The translations under genes and the position numbers were made by a program. Positions 49,354 through 61,150 of a DNA stretch of 64,000 bases are shown in pieces (within the stretch, counting starts at the first letter, position 1; each line of letters starts with the position of its first letter). Origin of the DNA: Haemonchus contortus (taxonomy: Eukaryota; Nematoda; Chromadorea; Rhabditida; Trichostrongylidae); assembly GCA_000469685.2 (NCBI GenBank), contig LS997565.1, positions 23,637,272 through 23,701,271 on the forward strand, written 5' to 3'. Below the pieces are notes generated by a model. That model saw only the letters and a program-made list of their open reading frames with translations, did not search any database and was not told where the DNA came from.

Positions 49354-49655
49354 GGGGTGCAGGTGGTGTAGTGGCAAGTTCACACTATATCACACGCACG
49401 GTCAGGGATTCGAATCCCGGATCGATGCCCGCCTAGGCCATCCAAGCCTTCCGTCCCTCCGGGGTCGGTGAATTGGTACCAGACTCGTCTTTGAGGATAA
49501 AAGCACTGACTTGTACATCGACTGGCCATCGCAAGTCATTGTAAAGGCCACATACGCATTCATTACGCCACTGCTATTCTGATGGAAGACGAGCGCGGGG
49601 GCCCATCCCTCAGACGGGATTGATTGACGCCAAAAACTTTATCCTTTATCCTTTA
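49354..49655 (+). mobile_element. tRNA-derived SINE, near-complete copy with 9-bp target duplication
   Basis: The head is GGTGGTGTAGTGGCAAGT and a B-box-like GGATTCGAATCCC lies near 49406. All body blocks are intact, and the tail is three TTTATCC-like units (49638-49655). The flanking TAAATAAAT occurs at 49345-49353 and 49656-49664. One of the youngest copies in the window. Confidence 0.95.
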
Positions 49656-49664
49656 TAAATAAAT

Positions 49665-50560
49665 AAACATCGTATATGTTCATTTAAGTATTAGCATTTT
49701 TCATACTAGAGCTTTTCCTACGAGTGTAAATTCAATCAGAATGACACTCCACGGGAGGTGCTGACATGCAGGCAGGACCAACCACCGGGTTGATGTGAAG
49801 TATAGGTGGACCGAATAGATTTCCATTTTCGTTTCATTCAGTGTCTTCCGTAGTGATTTCCTCCGTACCCTTTAAGCAAGTTTTCCAATATCGTTTTCGC
49901 TAATGTCGTACCAAAATCTGGCTTTTATATGGGGATTCATCCTGCCTGAGCACCGGCCCTCCAGCGCCTTTGCGAATCTATTGTTTCTGTGATGAGGACA
50001 TGCCGTTATGAGGCTCGCTTCTGTTGATAAAGCGGTGTCATCAAGCTTCACCAAAAGTCATCTTGAATCTTTCTGAGCAGTATGGGGTCGGAGTACAGAT
50101 TCGTTACTCGTCTTGACAAAAACGTCCCTGAATAGGACTGGAAGAGTTAACCTTTGTCATCTGAATCAGTATGCAGCGATTACATGATTTTTTCATCACC
50201 ATACGATAGGAGCTAAATATAGTGACTATATCCTGGAATCCCTAGCTCCCGATTCATTCTTATTAACCTTCTGGTTTTCTTAGCTGTAATTTAGATTAAT
50301 CAACTTTTTAAGAGGAGAATGAATCCCTATCGGTCGCCCTAGAAACGTCATTTTCCACTTGTTTGTTAGGCTGACAGGATAGACTTTCTCTATCCTCATT
50401 AGTTTTCGTAATGCCAAGGTCTTGATCAGGACATCGTGTTAGCTTTTGAAGACTTCTTAAGACCCCGAAAAGAAAGGGGTTACGTCAGGGATTAGACTTT
50501 ATAATAGTTGACTGTGAACTAGCTCTGTATCTGAGTCCCTTGTTCTCTTGTTCTTATGTC
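49665..50560. other. no gene recognised
   Basis: Only short frames are present. The last part may already belong to the RTE relic, but I see no protein match before about 50570. Confidence 0.4.
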
Positions 50561-50828
50561 ATATGTACTAGCCTCCGAAGAATATCCGGCTCCGCGCTCA
50601 CCTTTTCGACACTGCTGTCCTTCCTGCTTTGACGTACGCCTGAGACACTTGGACTCTACGAAAGCAGGATGAGCATGCAGTTAACGTCATTCAACGCGCT
50701 GTGGAAAGGGCGATGCTTAGAATTTTCCTATACACACGAGTGCAGAAGGGAGCTCCGAGCTCCTTCGACGAACGAAGATCAGGGAGGCGTTGATTACCCC
50801 AAGAAATCGAAAAAGAGATGGGTCGGGC

Positions 50829-50887
50829 ACGTCATGCGATATAGTGATGACCGTTGGACCAGGGGTCATCACTATATCGCATGACGT
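50829..50887. repeat. 24-bp perfect inverted repeat inside the RTE relic
   Basis: The arms 50829-50852 and 50864-50887 are exact reverse complements around an 11-base loop. The left arm is normal RTE coding sequence (HVMRYSDD). The right arm replaces or is inserted into the sequence that should follow WTR, so it looks like a templated inverted copy. Confidence 0.95.
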
Positions 50888-51020
50888 CGTCGAAGTCACA
50901 CAATGGATCCCTCGGGACGCCAAACGAACATCACAACGGCCGCCGGCCAGATGGTCAGACTTCTTCACGAAAGCACTGAACGAAAGGAGTGTTCTGCTGT
51001 TTGTGTCCCTCAGCCGGGTA

Positions 51021-51280
51021 CGGGAGACGGGCGTTAGGAACGATTTTGGGTAATCGATTTGCCGCACGCTGCTGTCGCGGGCCACACATTCGCCGTCATT
51101 ACAACTCTAGCGTTCTTCATACTGCTCAATCGATACGCGATCATTATTTTATTCATAATTCTACTATCAGAACCTTTGTTCTTGCATTTCTTACCTACTG
51201 CTGCATCCTGCTACATTCCTTCGCGCGCGACGCCCCTCTCACCGCGACGCGACCATTTCGTTCCTAACGCACCACACCCG
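51021..51280. mobile_element. short TIR element with 7-9 bp target duplication
   Basis: The left end is CGGGAGACGGGCGTTAGG and the right end is the reverse complement of CGGGTGTGGTGCGTTAGG, so the termini are imperfect inverted repeats of about 23 bp. The RTE target sequence CCGGGTACG is present on both sides (51014-51022 and 51281-51289), giving a duplication of 7 to 9 bp depending on where the end is placed. The element is about 260 bp, CpG-rich towards the right, and codes for no transposase. Its sister lies at 17926-18183. Confidence 0.93.
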
Positions 51281-51399
51281 CCGGGTACGATTCAGTGGAC
51301 TACTCTGGCGACTCTATGACTACTACGACTCGGCGACAGGGACGACGTTACTGGCGCCCCCTCGACGAAATCGATGATCAACGGGACAACAGGTGATAC

Positions 51400-52525
51400 G
51401 GGTGATGTACTACCCTCTGACTTTAAGGATAGGTAAAAATCTTTTCTCACGCATCTAAATTGTCAAGAACAAATTAAATCATGTTAACAATAAGAGGTGA
51501 TAGAGTCAGCTCAGATTATATACTTCTGAAACTTTGCTAGGAAAAAGTCGGTGCTGTACCATAACCTCCGCGTATGTGTGTGGCTGTTTGTACTAATCTC
51601 ATAGCATAAATAACATGAGATTGTGCCTGACGATCACGACTTAAATAGGCAAGGAAATGCTTACTTTTTTTTACAAAGGAGTGCCTTTTTCTTCGCCTGT
51701 CGCAGTATTGGACGACGTTATGTTGTGGACTTTTTGCCTCGGCCATCAGCCAGTGAATCAGTCATAAATGATTTGAATTAAGCCGCTAGTTGGATTGCTG
51801 ACTACAGCAGTGAAGTCCATAGTGTTCATCAAGCCAATACTGGGTAGCTTCTTGACGCTGGAAAAAATTATCTGCAGTACGACTTAAAAAGAAAAAAGAG
51901 AGGAGGGGGCCTATTTAGCAGAAGGAAGATGCCGAGAGCGAAACGAAGTCCATAGAAGCTTTGAAAGAAGCCGCCGAGTTTTACTATATGCTTAGTACGA
52001 GTCGTACGGAAGCAAGCAGTCAAAGAAAAAGGTTTGCTAAAGGCTTGGCCTTTCGACCCAACTAACTAGGTGATGCGAGAAGTGATTCTCTATGGAGAAA
52101 CCAAATTTAGAAATCACGCAACGGCGTTTCATCGTAGCCAAAAAACAACGACGAAAGGAAGCTCACTAAAGAGACAGCGCCCCCATCAAGTGACCTTCGA
52201 CCCTTCGGGACACAGAACTAAACCAGTACCTCCGAAATGCTGGACTATTTATAAGAATCTAGTACACACTACGTCATATTCCACGACTGAAAATGCTACT
52301 CCTGAAGGAAAACCATCGAGGAAAATGCGATGGAGCCGTGAAAGGACTCGAGTTCGTATCTCGAAATCACGAGAACAATGCAAAAAAAAAAACGTGAGAA
52401 CAAAATTGCAAATTGAACTTCCCATGAAAGCGTTCAAGGTAACGACCCGATCCTAGTTTCCAATTGCATTTCTTAGCGTCTGAGCTGCGTACTTGTTACT
52501 GAAATACAAGAGGATTGCAGAATTG
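51400..52525. other. no gene recognised
   Basis: A plus-strand frame of 128 codons at 52070-52456 is rich in basic residues and threonine, without identity. Protein-like but interrupted frames precede it from about 51900. This may be retroelement debris. Confidence 0.3.
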
Positions 52526-52810
52526 AGGACAAAGTTTTTCAGACGTGGGCAATCTTATTTTGGAGCTTCACCGTATTCGAGTTCCATTCAGAATCTTAGT
52601 GATGTTTTGTGGGCGAATAATGACTTGCGGTGGTCAGCTGAAGCACAAGTCAGCGCTTATGTCCTCCCAGAAGAGTCTGACACAATGTACCGTTCTTGGA
52701 AGGATGAGAAACCTAGTTTGATCGGGCGCGTAGCGATTTCGAACCTGGGATTCGATCTCCAGACCACTGGTGTGAAAGTGTGCGACATTCTACTCCACCA
52801 TCTCTGCCCG
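52526..52810 (-). mobile_element. tRNA-derived SINE copy, diverged
   Basis: The minus strand shows GGGCAGAGATGGTGGAGTAG at the head, CGAATCCCAGGTTCGAAAT near the B-box position, the AGACTCTTCTGGGAGGA block, and GACTTGTGCTTCAGCTGACC to the end. Orientation and order are clear. Confidence 0.85.
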
Positions 52811-54640
52811 TATAGGAGTATATGTACTACAAAGCTATGAAGAGTGTTCATTCATTTGTCTGTCGGGGGAAATGTCAGAAGTGGCAAGCCAGAACAGTCA
52901 AACAGTATCTGACGTGGTTTTTGCAAGCACTGCTTTCCCTTCAACTGAGGACAGTTGAGTGATGGATAAGCGGCGAAAGAATCGTCTCATTTTGATATAA
53001 ACCAATGATTCATGTGATTTTTTGTCGCGTATCCTTTGCACTATTTGGAACGCGTCCAGCTGGACTGGCCGCAATCCCTTTCTCTTACGAAGCAGCTCGG
53101 CGGCTTTCGTGGGCCTTCTAAAAATCCTAGCTCTGTTCTGAAACTCATCGTTAAATCAGTCCTCGAATTTAGTTTCAGCATAAAGTATGGTACAACTCGT
53201 CCATAAATTATTATGATATCGATACCTTCAGAAATGTTTCCAATTAGAATATGTAACATTTCTTTTGTACATGTCAAACCAGCTTTTTTTTCATTTGTCA
53301 CCGTCTAAAGACCAAATCCATAACGATAAGTATATTACGTCAGTGACCTGGCTAGAAATGAGCGGGCTTCACCAAAAAAAAGCATTTCTACGGAGTTTCT
53401 AAGGTTTTTGTCTCCACAGAACTGCCGCATTATAGTACTGAAGAATTAACATTGCGGTATATCGGCCATTAGGAGCAAGCAGATAAGACCGGCATTGCTT
53501 TTATTGGCACTTATTCAAAAAACATTCATTGTCCACTACGACAGGACTCGTTTCCTTGTTGACAGTTGTTTTTTCCTTTCAGATTCACTAATTCAACTAT
53601 GCTTCTCCTTTATTGTCTTAATCCAATGACTATTGTCTCCATCGAGCATCTAGAAGACCTCTCAGAATCTAATGGATGTAATGCACTAGCTCGCATTCAA
53701 CGCTCCCGATTTACGACCCGAATGCAAAGCCTATTTGCGAGAATTCGCCATGATGAGAATAGTGCCTCGAAAATTTCTGGGAGGTCCGAATTCAGACTCT
53801 GAGAATTTCATTTTTCCCAGTCTTTTCCTATTCCTTACCTTAGTTTACTCTTGGTCGAGCCCCTCGACATTTAGGATATTTGCTGAGGTGACGTTGTTTG
53901 AAAGGGCCACAATCACGTCCATCTGATATGTTTCACACTTGCGACCCCCATTTCTTGTCAGAGACGTGTGGGTCAAGAAGTGCCACTGTGGCTGTCCTAT
54001 AAAAGTAGGTCACCGTAGTCACTCCCAGAGTTTGAAAAATGACCTACTTTATAATGCTCCTCTTCGTATCTTTTTAGGAACATCGCTTCAATGAACATCT
54101 CATCTCATCTTCTCCTTATTGTTCCTCTTTTTTACAGCCACGTTCAAAGGGCAGTCATGCCAGAGCCTCTTCAGATCATAACGAGCTATCTATGGCCTCG
54201 CGTAAGCGCGTCGATCGCGAAAGAGCCCGAACTACATTCTCTGGAGGTTTCTGTCCAAACACCTCGACTCGAGGCGATCTTAATTAGGTGTGCAAACTTC
54301 ATGGTCATTATTGCTGCCCGCATATCGATATGCAGTAAGTCAAAGGTTATTGAATGAAAAGAATAACAATACCAATTGTAAGAAAGTAGAGCTCCCATAG
54401 AAAATTCGTTCCTTCAACAGAGAAAATTTCTCTGTAGCTGTTGAAGTGCTTCGATTTTGGACAAGTAAACGAGCAGCAGCTGCCTCGGTGAAAGGATTGA
54501 TTGGGAAAATCTTTAGGGTTTGGTTGGGAGTTCATGGGGGGAAAACCGAGAAAATTCGCTAGCCTTGTGAGAAAGAATGGTTTCACTTTTTCTGCCCTAG
54601 TTGGTTTTATGTGCGTTCTGGCTGCTTACTCGACTCTCAA
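52811..54640. other. no gene recognised
   Basis: Only chance-length frames on both strands; no repeat shared with the rest of the window was seen. Confidence 0.45.
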
Positions 54641-54677
54641 TGAATAAATAAATAAATAAATGAATAAAATAATAAAG
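54641..54677. repeat. AAAT-type microsatellite
   Basis: A run of TGAATAAATAAATAAATAAA with small variations. Confidence 0.9.
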
Positions 54678-54804
54678 AAGGCTCTTTAAAAGTAGTGAAA
54701 ATAGAGGTCGCAAGAGATTTCCATGGCCGAAACATCATGTACGAGATACGAGACGAGATTTTGAATCCTCAAATTGCGGAAAAACTGGCTACATTAAGCC
54801 AGAA

Positions 54805-55040
54805 ATGTCCGAAACTGCCTTCCACATCGCCATGGGTCATCATCAGTTGTTTGACTTTCCAACTGGGTGTCCCCTGTGGGTGATGCAGCCTTTCCAACGC
54901 CGTTTGAACTTGTTCACCAAGGGTACCGCATATAGCCGGTACATTCTTTGAGCCCTTATACCCTTTATAGAGGACACAGGCTTATCTTGTGGGAATATCA
55001 CGCATATCATCTTTTTATCGTGAGCTGTGCTTTCAACCAA
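54805..55040 (+). repeat. dispersed repeat, copy 2
   Basis: Diverged partner of 44815-45082 in the same orientation. See that entry for the shared blocks. Confidence 0.6.
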
Positions 55041-55420
55041 CGTTGCCGAACTTTTCCAGCTCGAATCATCATCTTCTCAAAATGGTTCAGTTTCTTACTG
55101 TTGTCAGTCTTTTCCGATACTAACCTCCAAATCCCTTAATAATGATATGCAGACAGCATAAGGACCAGAACATGCAGTCTTCACACCCATTCAAGATCGG
55201 TTCGGGTCGAGAAGTGTCCTCAACTGAACCGAAGTTCCTACATCAAACGATTCTAGAAATGTCTCATAATCAGATGCGCAGGGAAAGTAGTCCGTTAACA
55301 CAAAGGGATACAAGTTGGGGATCCATAGAAGGTATCGATTTCCTGAGCCAATGAAAATAGGGTGTAAGAGCCGGGAGGAAGTAGGTCTGCCATGAGAGAG
55401 TTCAATGCTCATTTCATATA

Positions 55421-55942
55421 CAGTAGCGCTCGAAAGTCTTCGATGAAATGCTTTGACGCTTTTTTGTTCATAATTTTTTTCCCAGTAGACCAAATCGCGC
55501 GAAACTTGGATATGTTTAACCGGAGCATATACCACCCTAAACAACACTATTTGACGGCGAAGCTGCAATATCCACAGATAGAGCAAGGTGTTTTCTGTGG
55601 TAGCAGATTTTTCTAAAAGTAAAGTTGTTGACGTCTACACTTATTCGCACCTTATGGGCGTTTCTCTCATCTATTGTGTTCGGCATTACCGCTTGTACAC
55701 TTTAGACATGACAAAAAGGACAGAGATTCAAGAAGGGCCATCATCTGCATTTTCAGTCAATTTAGAGTTCATGCTCTCTGGAATATCTGGAACATGACTT
55801 GCAGGTTAATAGTGGTGAATACTTACAATGAACCCACGCTCCAAATATAGAAATTTCGCATGATCAAATCCAGTAGGAAAGGAGTCACGACTGGAAAGTA
55901 CGGCTGAAGAACCATTTCACCGAAGACTTCTGAGCGCTTCTG
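55421..55942. mobile_element. Tc1/mariner-like MITE, full-length copy
   Basis: It begins CAGTAGCGCTCGAAAGTCTT and ends in the inverted form GAAGACTTCTGAGCGCTTCTG, flanked by TA (55419-55420 and 55943-55944). It is 522 bp long and aligns over its whole length with 19635-20160. There is no transposase frame. Confidence 0.93.
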
Positions 55943-55944
55943 TA

Positions 55945-57600
55945 TATACTTGAGATATAATTCTTTTTCATGATCAGACAGCATTACAATAACTGCGAAT
56001 CCCTTTGCTCACTGGATGCTTTTTTGAAACGAAATTGCATCATCTAGGAGAGTGATATTATAATAAATAGTGATCATTGAAATCCTGACTTAGACAGAAA
56101 CCTAATCGGCATCTTGTTTATTTCCCACCTAAGGCGATTATTTTGCAGGAAAAATTATCGCCTGTATCCCTCCGTTAGGAGCCATCTTAGTCGATGTTTT
56201 GAAAGATATCACCCACATATTGCTTATACATATAATCGCCGTCTCAGCCATGCCACATTCGGGACAGTCACGATATTCGCCATGTTCATACATAGCTGTA
56301 AACAAAAAGGAGTATTCTATCGTTTATTAGAAACCAACGAAGCCTCACTCACCATCGACCTTTAAGGCTTCTCTCACCATCAGTCTGAAGTTGACTTCCA
56401 CCCTGCATAGGTTAGCAGCATGGCAGTTCCCCATTTTCCCGAAAGAACTGACTTCGAATTGCTCCCCACAACGAAATTTTTTTGGACCTCCCCAATGAAA
56501 CACCTAGTATCGTTTCATATTACAGAGTTCACCAATGCCACACCTTACGTTGACAAGTTTTGGTATTTTTCAAAGCCAACCATGACGTCCTGTGATTAAA
56601 ACTCGGAGTAGTTTGCAGTAATTTATCAGGGCATGTGAAAAAACTTCACGAAAAAGTGGTAATTCATGGAAGAAATAAGTGCTAGAACGTAACAAATGAG
56701 CTTTGAAAATTTCGTGTCATTTGAGCCTACTGAAGCAAATTGCCCGAAACCGTGGGCGAGCACTTCGTTCATAATGAGACGTCGGGATGGCTTACATTCC
56801 AGGAGTTTCAAATTTGATCACATCCTCGTTACTTTTTTTGGAAAAACTGAAGAGCCTCTTTTCATTAATTTCTCTTTCCTCCTATTTGCTTGAAACACCG
56901 TTAATCCATCTTTCCTGTTAAGGATACATGAGAGAATGATCTAAAAAGTGGGAATGGCTCGATTACGGGGGCTGATACTATGCCCCCAATCTCCACCGGG
57001 ACAGATGCTCTTTTCGAAGGATTTCTTGACATAAGCTTGTCCTGCTCATGGATACTCTACACGGGACTGCGTGGGACTTTCTCGTGAATAAGACGATCCG
57101 TTGGCCTGGAACAGTTTCGCCTATCACCCGGTTGACCGTTACCCTCATGGCGTTAGTACTACTGACTCCATACGAGACGAATATCCATACTGAATCATCA
57201 ATTGGATCACGCCTAGGGTTACCTTTTCAAAGCCAAAAGCTGAAGTTTTTCTCTATGGCTTGGCTGGAATGCCAATAATTCTGCTTGCCTCCACTTTTCG
57301 ATCAACTTCAAACACTCTTTCGCTGAATTCCTTCAAGGGACTAACTTCCCCTCTTAATTGGCGCTCTAGGAACTCTACTCAAGGGTTTCATGCCAAAAAA
57401 CATTCGCAACTAAGGTTTCGATTAAAAAGTGTTCTCTACGAACGTTGAACATCGAAAATCCTCTTCACAAGTGTTTCACGTCAAAAACCCTTCAGTTCTT
57501 GGGAATGTATTACAGCCAGTGCATATATTTCGTATTCGGTTCCACTGTGTTTATGAAATACTCCGGTGCTTTGGCAATGAGATATGATCAATCTTTGATT
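55945..57600. other. no gene recognised
   Basis: Frames are short and unassigned; no shared repeat was seen. Confidence 0.45.
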
Positions 57601-57602
57601 TA

Positions 57603-57875
57603 GGGCGTGGGGGTGATGGTGGTTAACGGCACGCTATCCCACACGAATGGTCCGGGGATCGAATTCCTATTCATTACTGGTTTAGGCCAGCCAAGTTTTT
57701 CATGTCCATGGAGTCGACTAGTTGGTATCAGAATCATTGGATGCATAAACGAACTGGCTTGTACATCGATTGACCACCTCTATTCATTGCATTGATCACA
57801 TGTTTACCCTTAACGCCACTAAGTCAAACGGAATAGAAGTTGATTGCGCGGCGTATCTCAAGAAGTTTCAAGACT
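57603..57875 (+). mobile_element. tRNA-derived SINE copy, diverged
   Basis: GGTGATGGTGGTTAACGGCACG at the head, GGGGATCGAATTCC near the B-box position, GGCCAGCCAAG, CTGGCTTGTACATCGATTGACC and ACGCCACTAAG appear in family order. The tail is lost. Confidence 0.8.
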
Positions 57876-60850
57876 GATGAAATTTCTGCCGTTCATTTAT
57901 GCTATCCATAAATTGAACCGGTAGAGTATAGAGTAAATCTGTGCGTAGTAAAATTTGTCTCAGTCACATTGGAAGGGTAGAATCACAGGGCAGTTGCTGC
58001 TGCAAAAAGAAGCGGATTTTTCTCGATTGAAAAAAATTTATTGTAAATCCACTCATAGGGTTTGAGTCCAAGAAACTGGTTGTGGTGATAATGAGTCTAA
58101 GAAATTGGTTGTGATTGTAATTTTGAGAGATAAAAAGGGAGTCTTAATCAGAACGGAAAACAATACCCCTTAATTTTCAGCGTCGAAATTCAATTTGGAG
58201 GGAATTTGGTGTCTCAAGCAAACAGTCCTCTCCTCTTGCCGTCTCATACATTGCATATTCATTTAGTTATTTCAATGCCCAAAAAAAGAATGGGATAAGA
58301 TAGATCTGAAGGCATCAGAGGTATTAAACCTTGGCGATCAAGTCGAAGTGCTGTTGCTGATCACTGGAGACATTCAGACTCTTTGGGAATAAGTTAGGTG
58401 GCTTATAAGAAAGTAGCGGTAGTCTCCATAGTACTAACTCCTCGTTCTGGGTATGCTCACAAATTTAAATCCCATTCAAAGCGATCGGCGCATTAGATAT
58501 TCTTTCCTGAGGAGAACTTATTAGTAGCTAGGTGTTCAGATAAAGATGACACTCATTGGCATGTGGCAAAGAGCACTTCGTTGCAGAGCACTCATTGCTG
58601 TTTACCACTTTTGGATATATTTTTGTCTTTTCATGGTATAAACATGCTTTCCATTCAGGTCTTTGAATCGAAGGAAGGGTGAAGTTCTTCCTCGAGTATT
58701 TTAAATCCACTTTTGAGATGCTCCAATTACTCTTCTCTCCGTGGGTGGGAATCCTAGGGGACTCGGAATGAATATTCGATCTATAAAATGAGCGACAAGG
58801 GTCTGGTATGTTAGGTATTACCTGAGCTCAATTTGGTACTTTACTGCTACCAGGCAGTTTGGCATAGGACAAGGAATCTCGGACGATGGAAGGCTCAGTT
58901 ACCTAGCTTACCTGATTTCGCAGTCAGTACAAACGCTACCTGGGCATTTCCTTCGTGCTCATAATGCCTCCACAATTGTAATAATATCTTCGAGATCGGC
59001 AGTTCAAAAAAAACTTATTTCCCGCAATCAACAACAAAGCTATGATAAGAGGCCCTTCAAGTATGGTAATTTTGCCACGAAAGGTACCCTAACATAATGG
59101 ATATAAGGTATGCTGAGCATTTTGGAGAGAACTTCTTTAGGCCGATCAAGTCTTTTACCTTTCCAATGTGATTCAATCGGATCTAGACTTGGCTGAAAAA
59201 ATAGAAGCGCTGACCCCACAAAACCACTACTTGGCCCTGCAAGTCATTATTCTCGTCAAATCGCAGTTTTCTGCTAGAGTATGATAGACGATTTCCTTGG
59301 AGTTTGTTCATATCTTTTTACACAATTTTAACAGCAAAGAGAAGCGAATGAATGTTCACCTGATCTGTTGTGAATGAGATGATTCTATTTCTGAAATGAG
59401 TCGACCCTATTCCGTATTTTTCATACCATTTCAACGTCCTTACGGCTTCTTGATGCTAAATGTGGTTAGGATATCTGTGATTATATGAGTAATGGGTACA
59501 GAAAAATAATCATTAGCCGTTCCTGTTTTGAGAACACCCGCTTATTATTGTCTAGAGCTTCTTCACTTTGACGGCTTTGTACTGGTCAGTTAATATTGAA
59601 AACATTCACTGATGATGTGAATATTAGCGAGTAGGTATCAACAATTAGTGCATGCCGCAATCGTTAACTTTCGACGCTTCTCATGCGAAACGAGTTCCGC
59701 AGGAAACCACTGTTGACGTTAAATGACTTCACTTGCTAATCGCGACTGAAGAAGCTGTCTCTTCTATTCGGAGCTGCCGTAAATGAAAGGAGCGTCACGC
59801 TCGGCTCGAAATATTCGTTGTTTCTTTTTTCTTTTTCGGTAAAACAGGTTGGTTCTCCTGGGAGATCGTCTATCTTGCTCCAGTAGAGAACTACGATTTG
59901 ACTACGGCTAATAATAATTCTTTGTTTCATACCTTGAAAAGCTCCTTCGGTATGTCCGGCGAGTGGTTGGAATCGCTACAAAGATGGATTGAATGCATGA
60001 GCTTCCACAAGATAAAGGCAATGAACAAAGCATCAGTGGCAGATTTCTGAAATTCTGCGGCACGAAATCTCGTCAAACCGGGTTGGGAGGACCTGGTGCC
60101 AAGCATTTTGATGTCAGCTGCTCAACATGACTGGAGAAAATTGAAAAAGGGAAATATTTTGAAAAAGATCGAAGGACTGGGCGCTACAACCTGGTAGCAC
60201 CGCTACAGACAGGATCATCAGCCTCGCAAAGGGCTACTCCGGATATTGATTACTTTCGGTCTCCTACTTCTCAAAAGCTTTCCGAACTCTCTTTTCTCGC
60301 AGTGCTTCCAACATGTGGAAGCACAATCGGTCGTAGCGGAGTGGGGTTATGGGGTTCTCATGCGAAAGTGGAGGCCCAGAGTGGTTCGTCCGAAAAGAGC
60401 AAGTCGACGGAAATTGCTCCAAACTGCGTTGTTTTCGTTACTGGTTTGAGCGGAAGAGAGAACGAGTTGTGCTGATAGCTTTCGCCCGTCTGCTCCAAGT
60501 ACTTGGAAGTAGAGATTCAGCGACAACATGCAGTAAGTGGGAGGGAGGGGAAATCAGGCGCGACCCAGACACTTGATAATAGCTGCTCTGGAACGACGCA
60601 AAGGGGTTGTTCTTAAAGACGCTTCAGACATCAGTGTTCAAATGCTTGGTAACAACATATTGCACCAGCTTGGACCAGCGATTTAGAACATTTCTGATAT
60701 GCTGCCATCTCGCTCAGTTCGACTTCGACTTCCTTTGGCACCACCCTTGCTAAAGGAAAGTGCTTCCAGGTCTGATTCCAGTAACAGTTCCCTGGAAGGA
60801 GCGCCTGAGGGAATACCTCCTATTTTGGGGTTCTAATCTTGATTAATCCC
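57876..60850. other. no gene recognised
   Basis: AT-rich and without a long frame. A partly open plus-strand stretch at 60000-60240 is protein-like but unassigned. Confidence 0.45.
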
Positions 60851-61150
60851 TCTGTCGATGGTGTAGTGGCAAGTGGCATACTATCTCACACGCATGTTCA
60901 GGGGCTCGAATCCCGGATCGATTCGTCCGTCCTGGCCAACCAAGCCTACCGTCTCTCCGGGTTCGTTAATTGGCACCAGAAGTGTGTGGTAGGTTAAAAG
61001 CACTGACTTGTGTATCGATTGGCCACAAGTCATTGTATAGGCCACATACGCACTCATCACGCCACTACGATTCTGAATGAAAGTCGAGTGCGGGGGCGCA
61101 TCCCTCAGACGGGATTGATCAACGCTCAAGCACTTCACCCTCTTATCCTT
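60851..61150 (+). mobile_element. tRNA-derived SINE, well-kept copy
   Basis: GATGGTGTAGTGGCAAGTGG at the head and GGGCTCGAATCCC at the B-box position are followed by a complete body to CAGACGGGATTGATCAACG. It ends in a CTTATCC-containing tail. Only small deletions are seen. Confidence 0.93.

Larger units (their letters stand above)
50565..51396 (+). mobile_element. RTE-type LINE relic, C-terminal part, interrupted
   Basis: The translation in shifting frames gives NIRLRAHLFDTAVLPALTYA (50585-50645), [21 protein letters not shown] (about 50797-50862), then [20 protein letters not shown] (about 50906-50965) and FTKALNER. After an inserted element come TIQWTTLA (about 51291-51314) and RRYWRPLDEIDDQRDNR, ending at a TGA (51394-51396). 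These are the conserved final blocks of strongylid RTE reverse transcriptases. Two events disrupt it: a short inverted duplication at 50864-50887 and the TIR element at 51021-51280. The palm is missing, so it is inactive. Confidence 0.88.
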
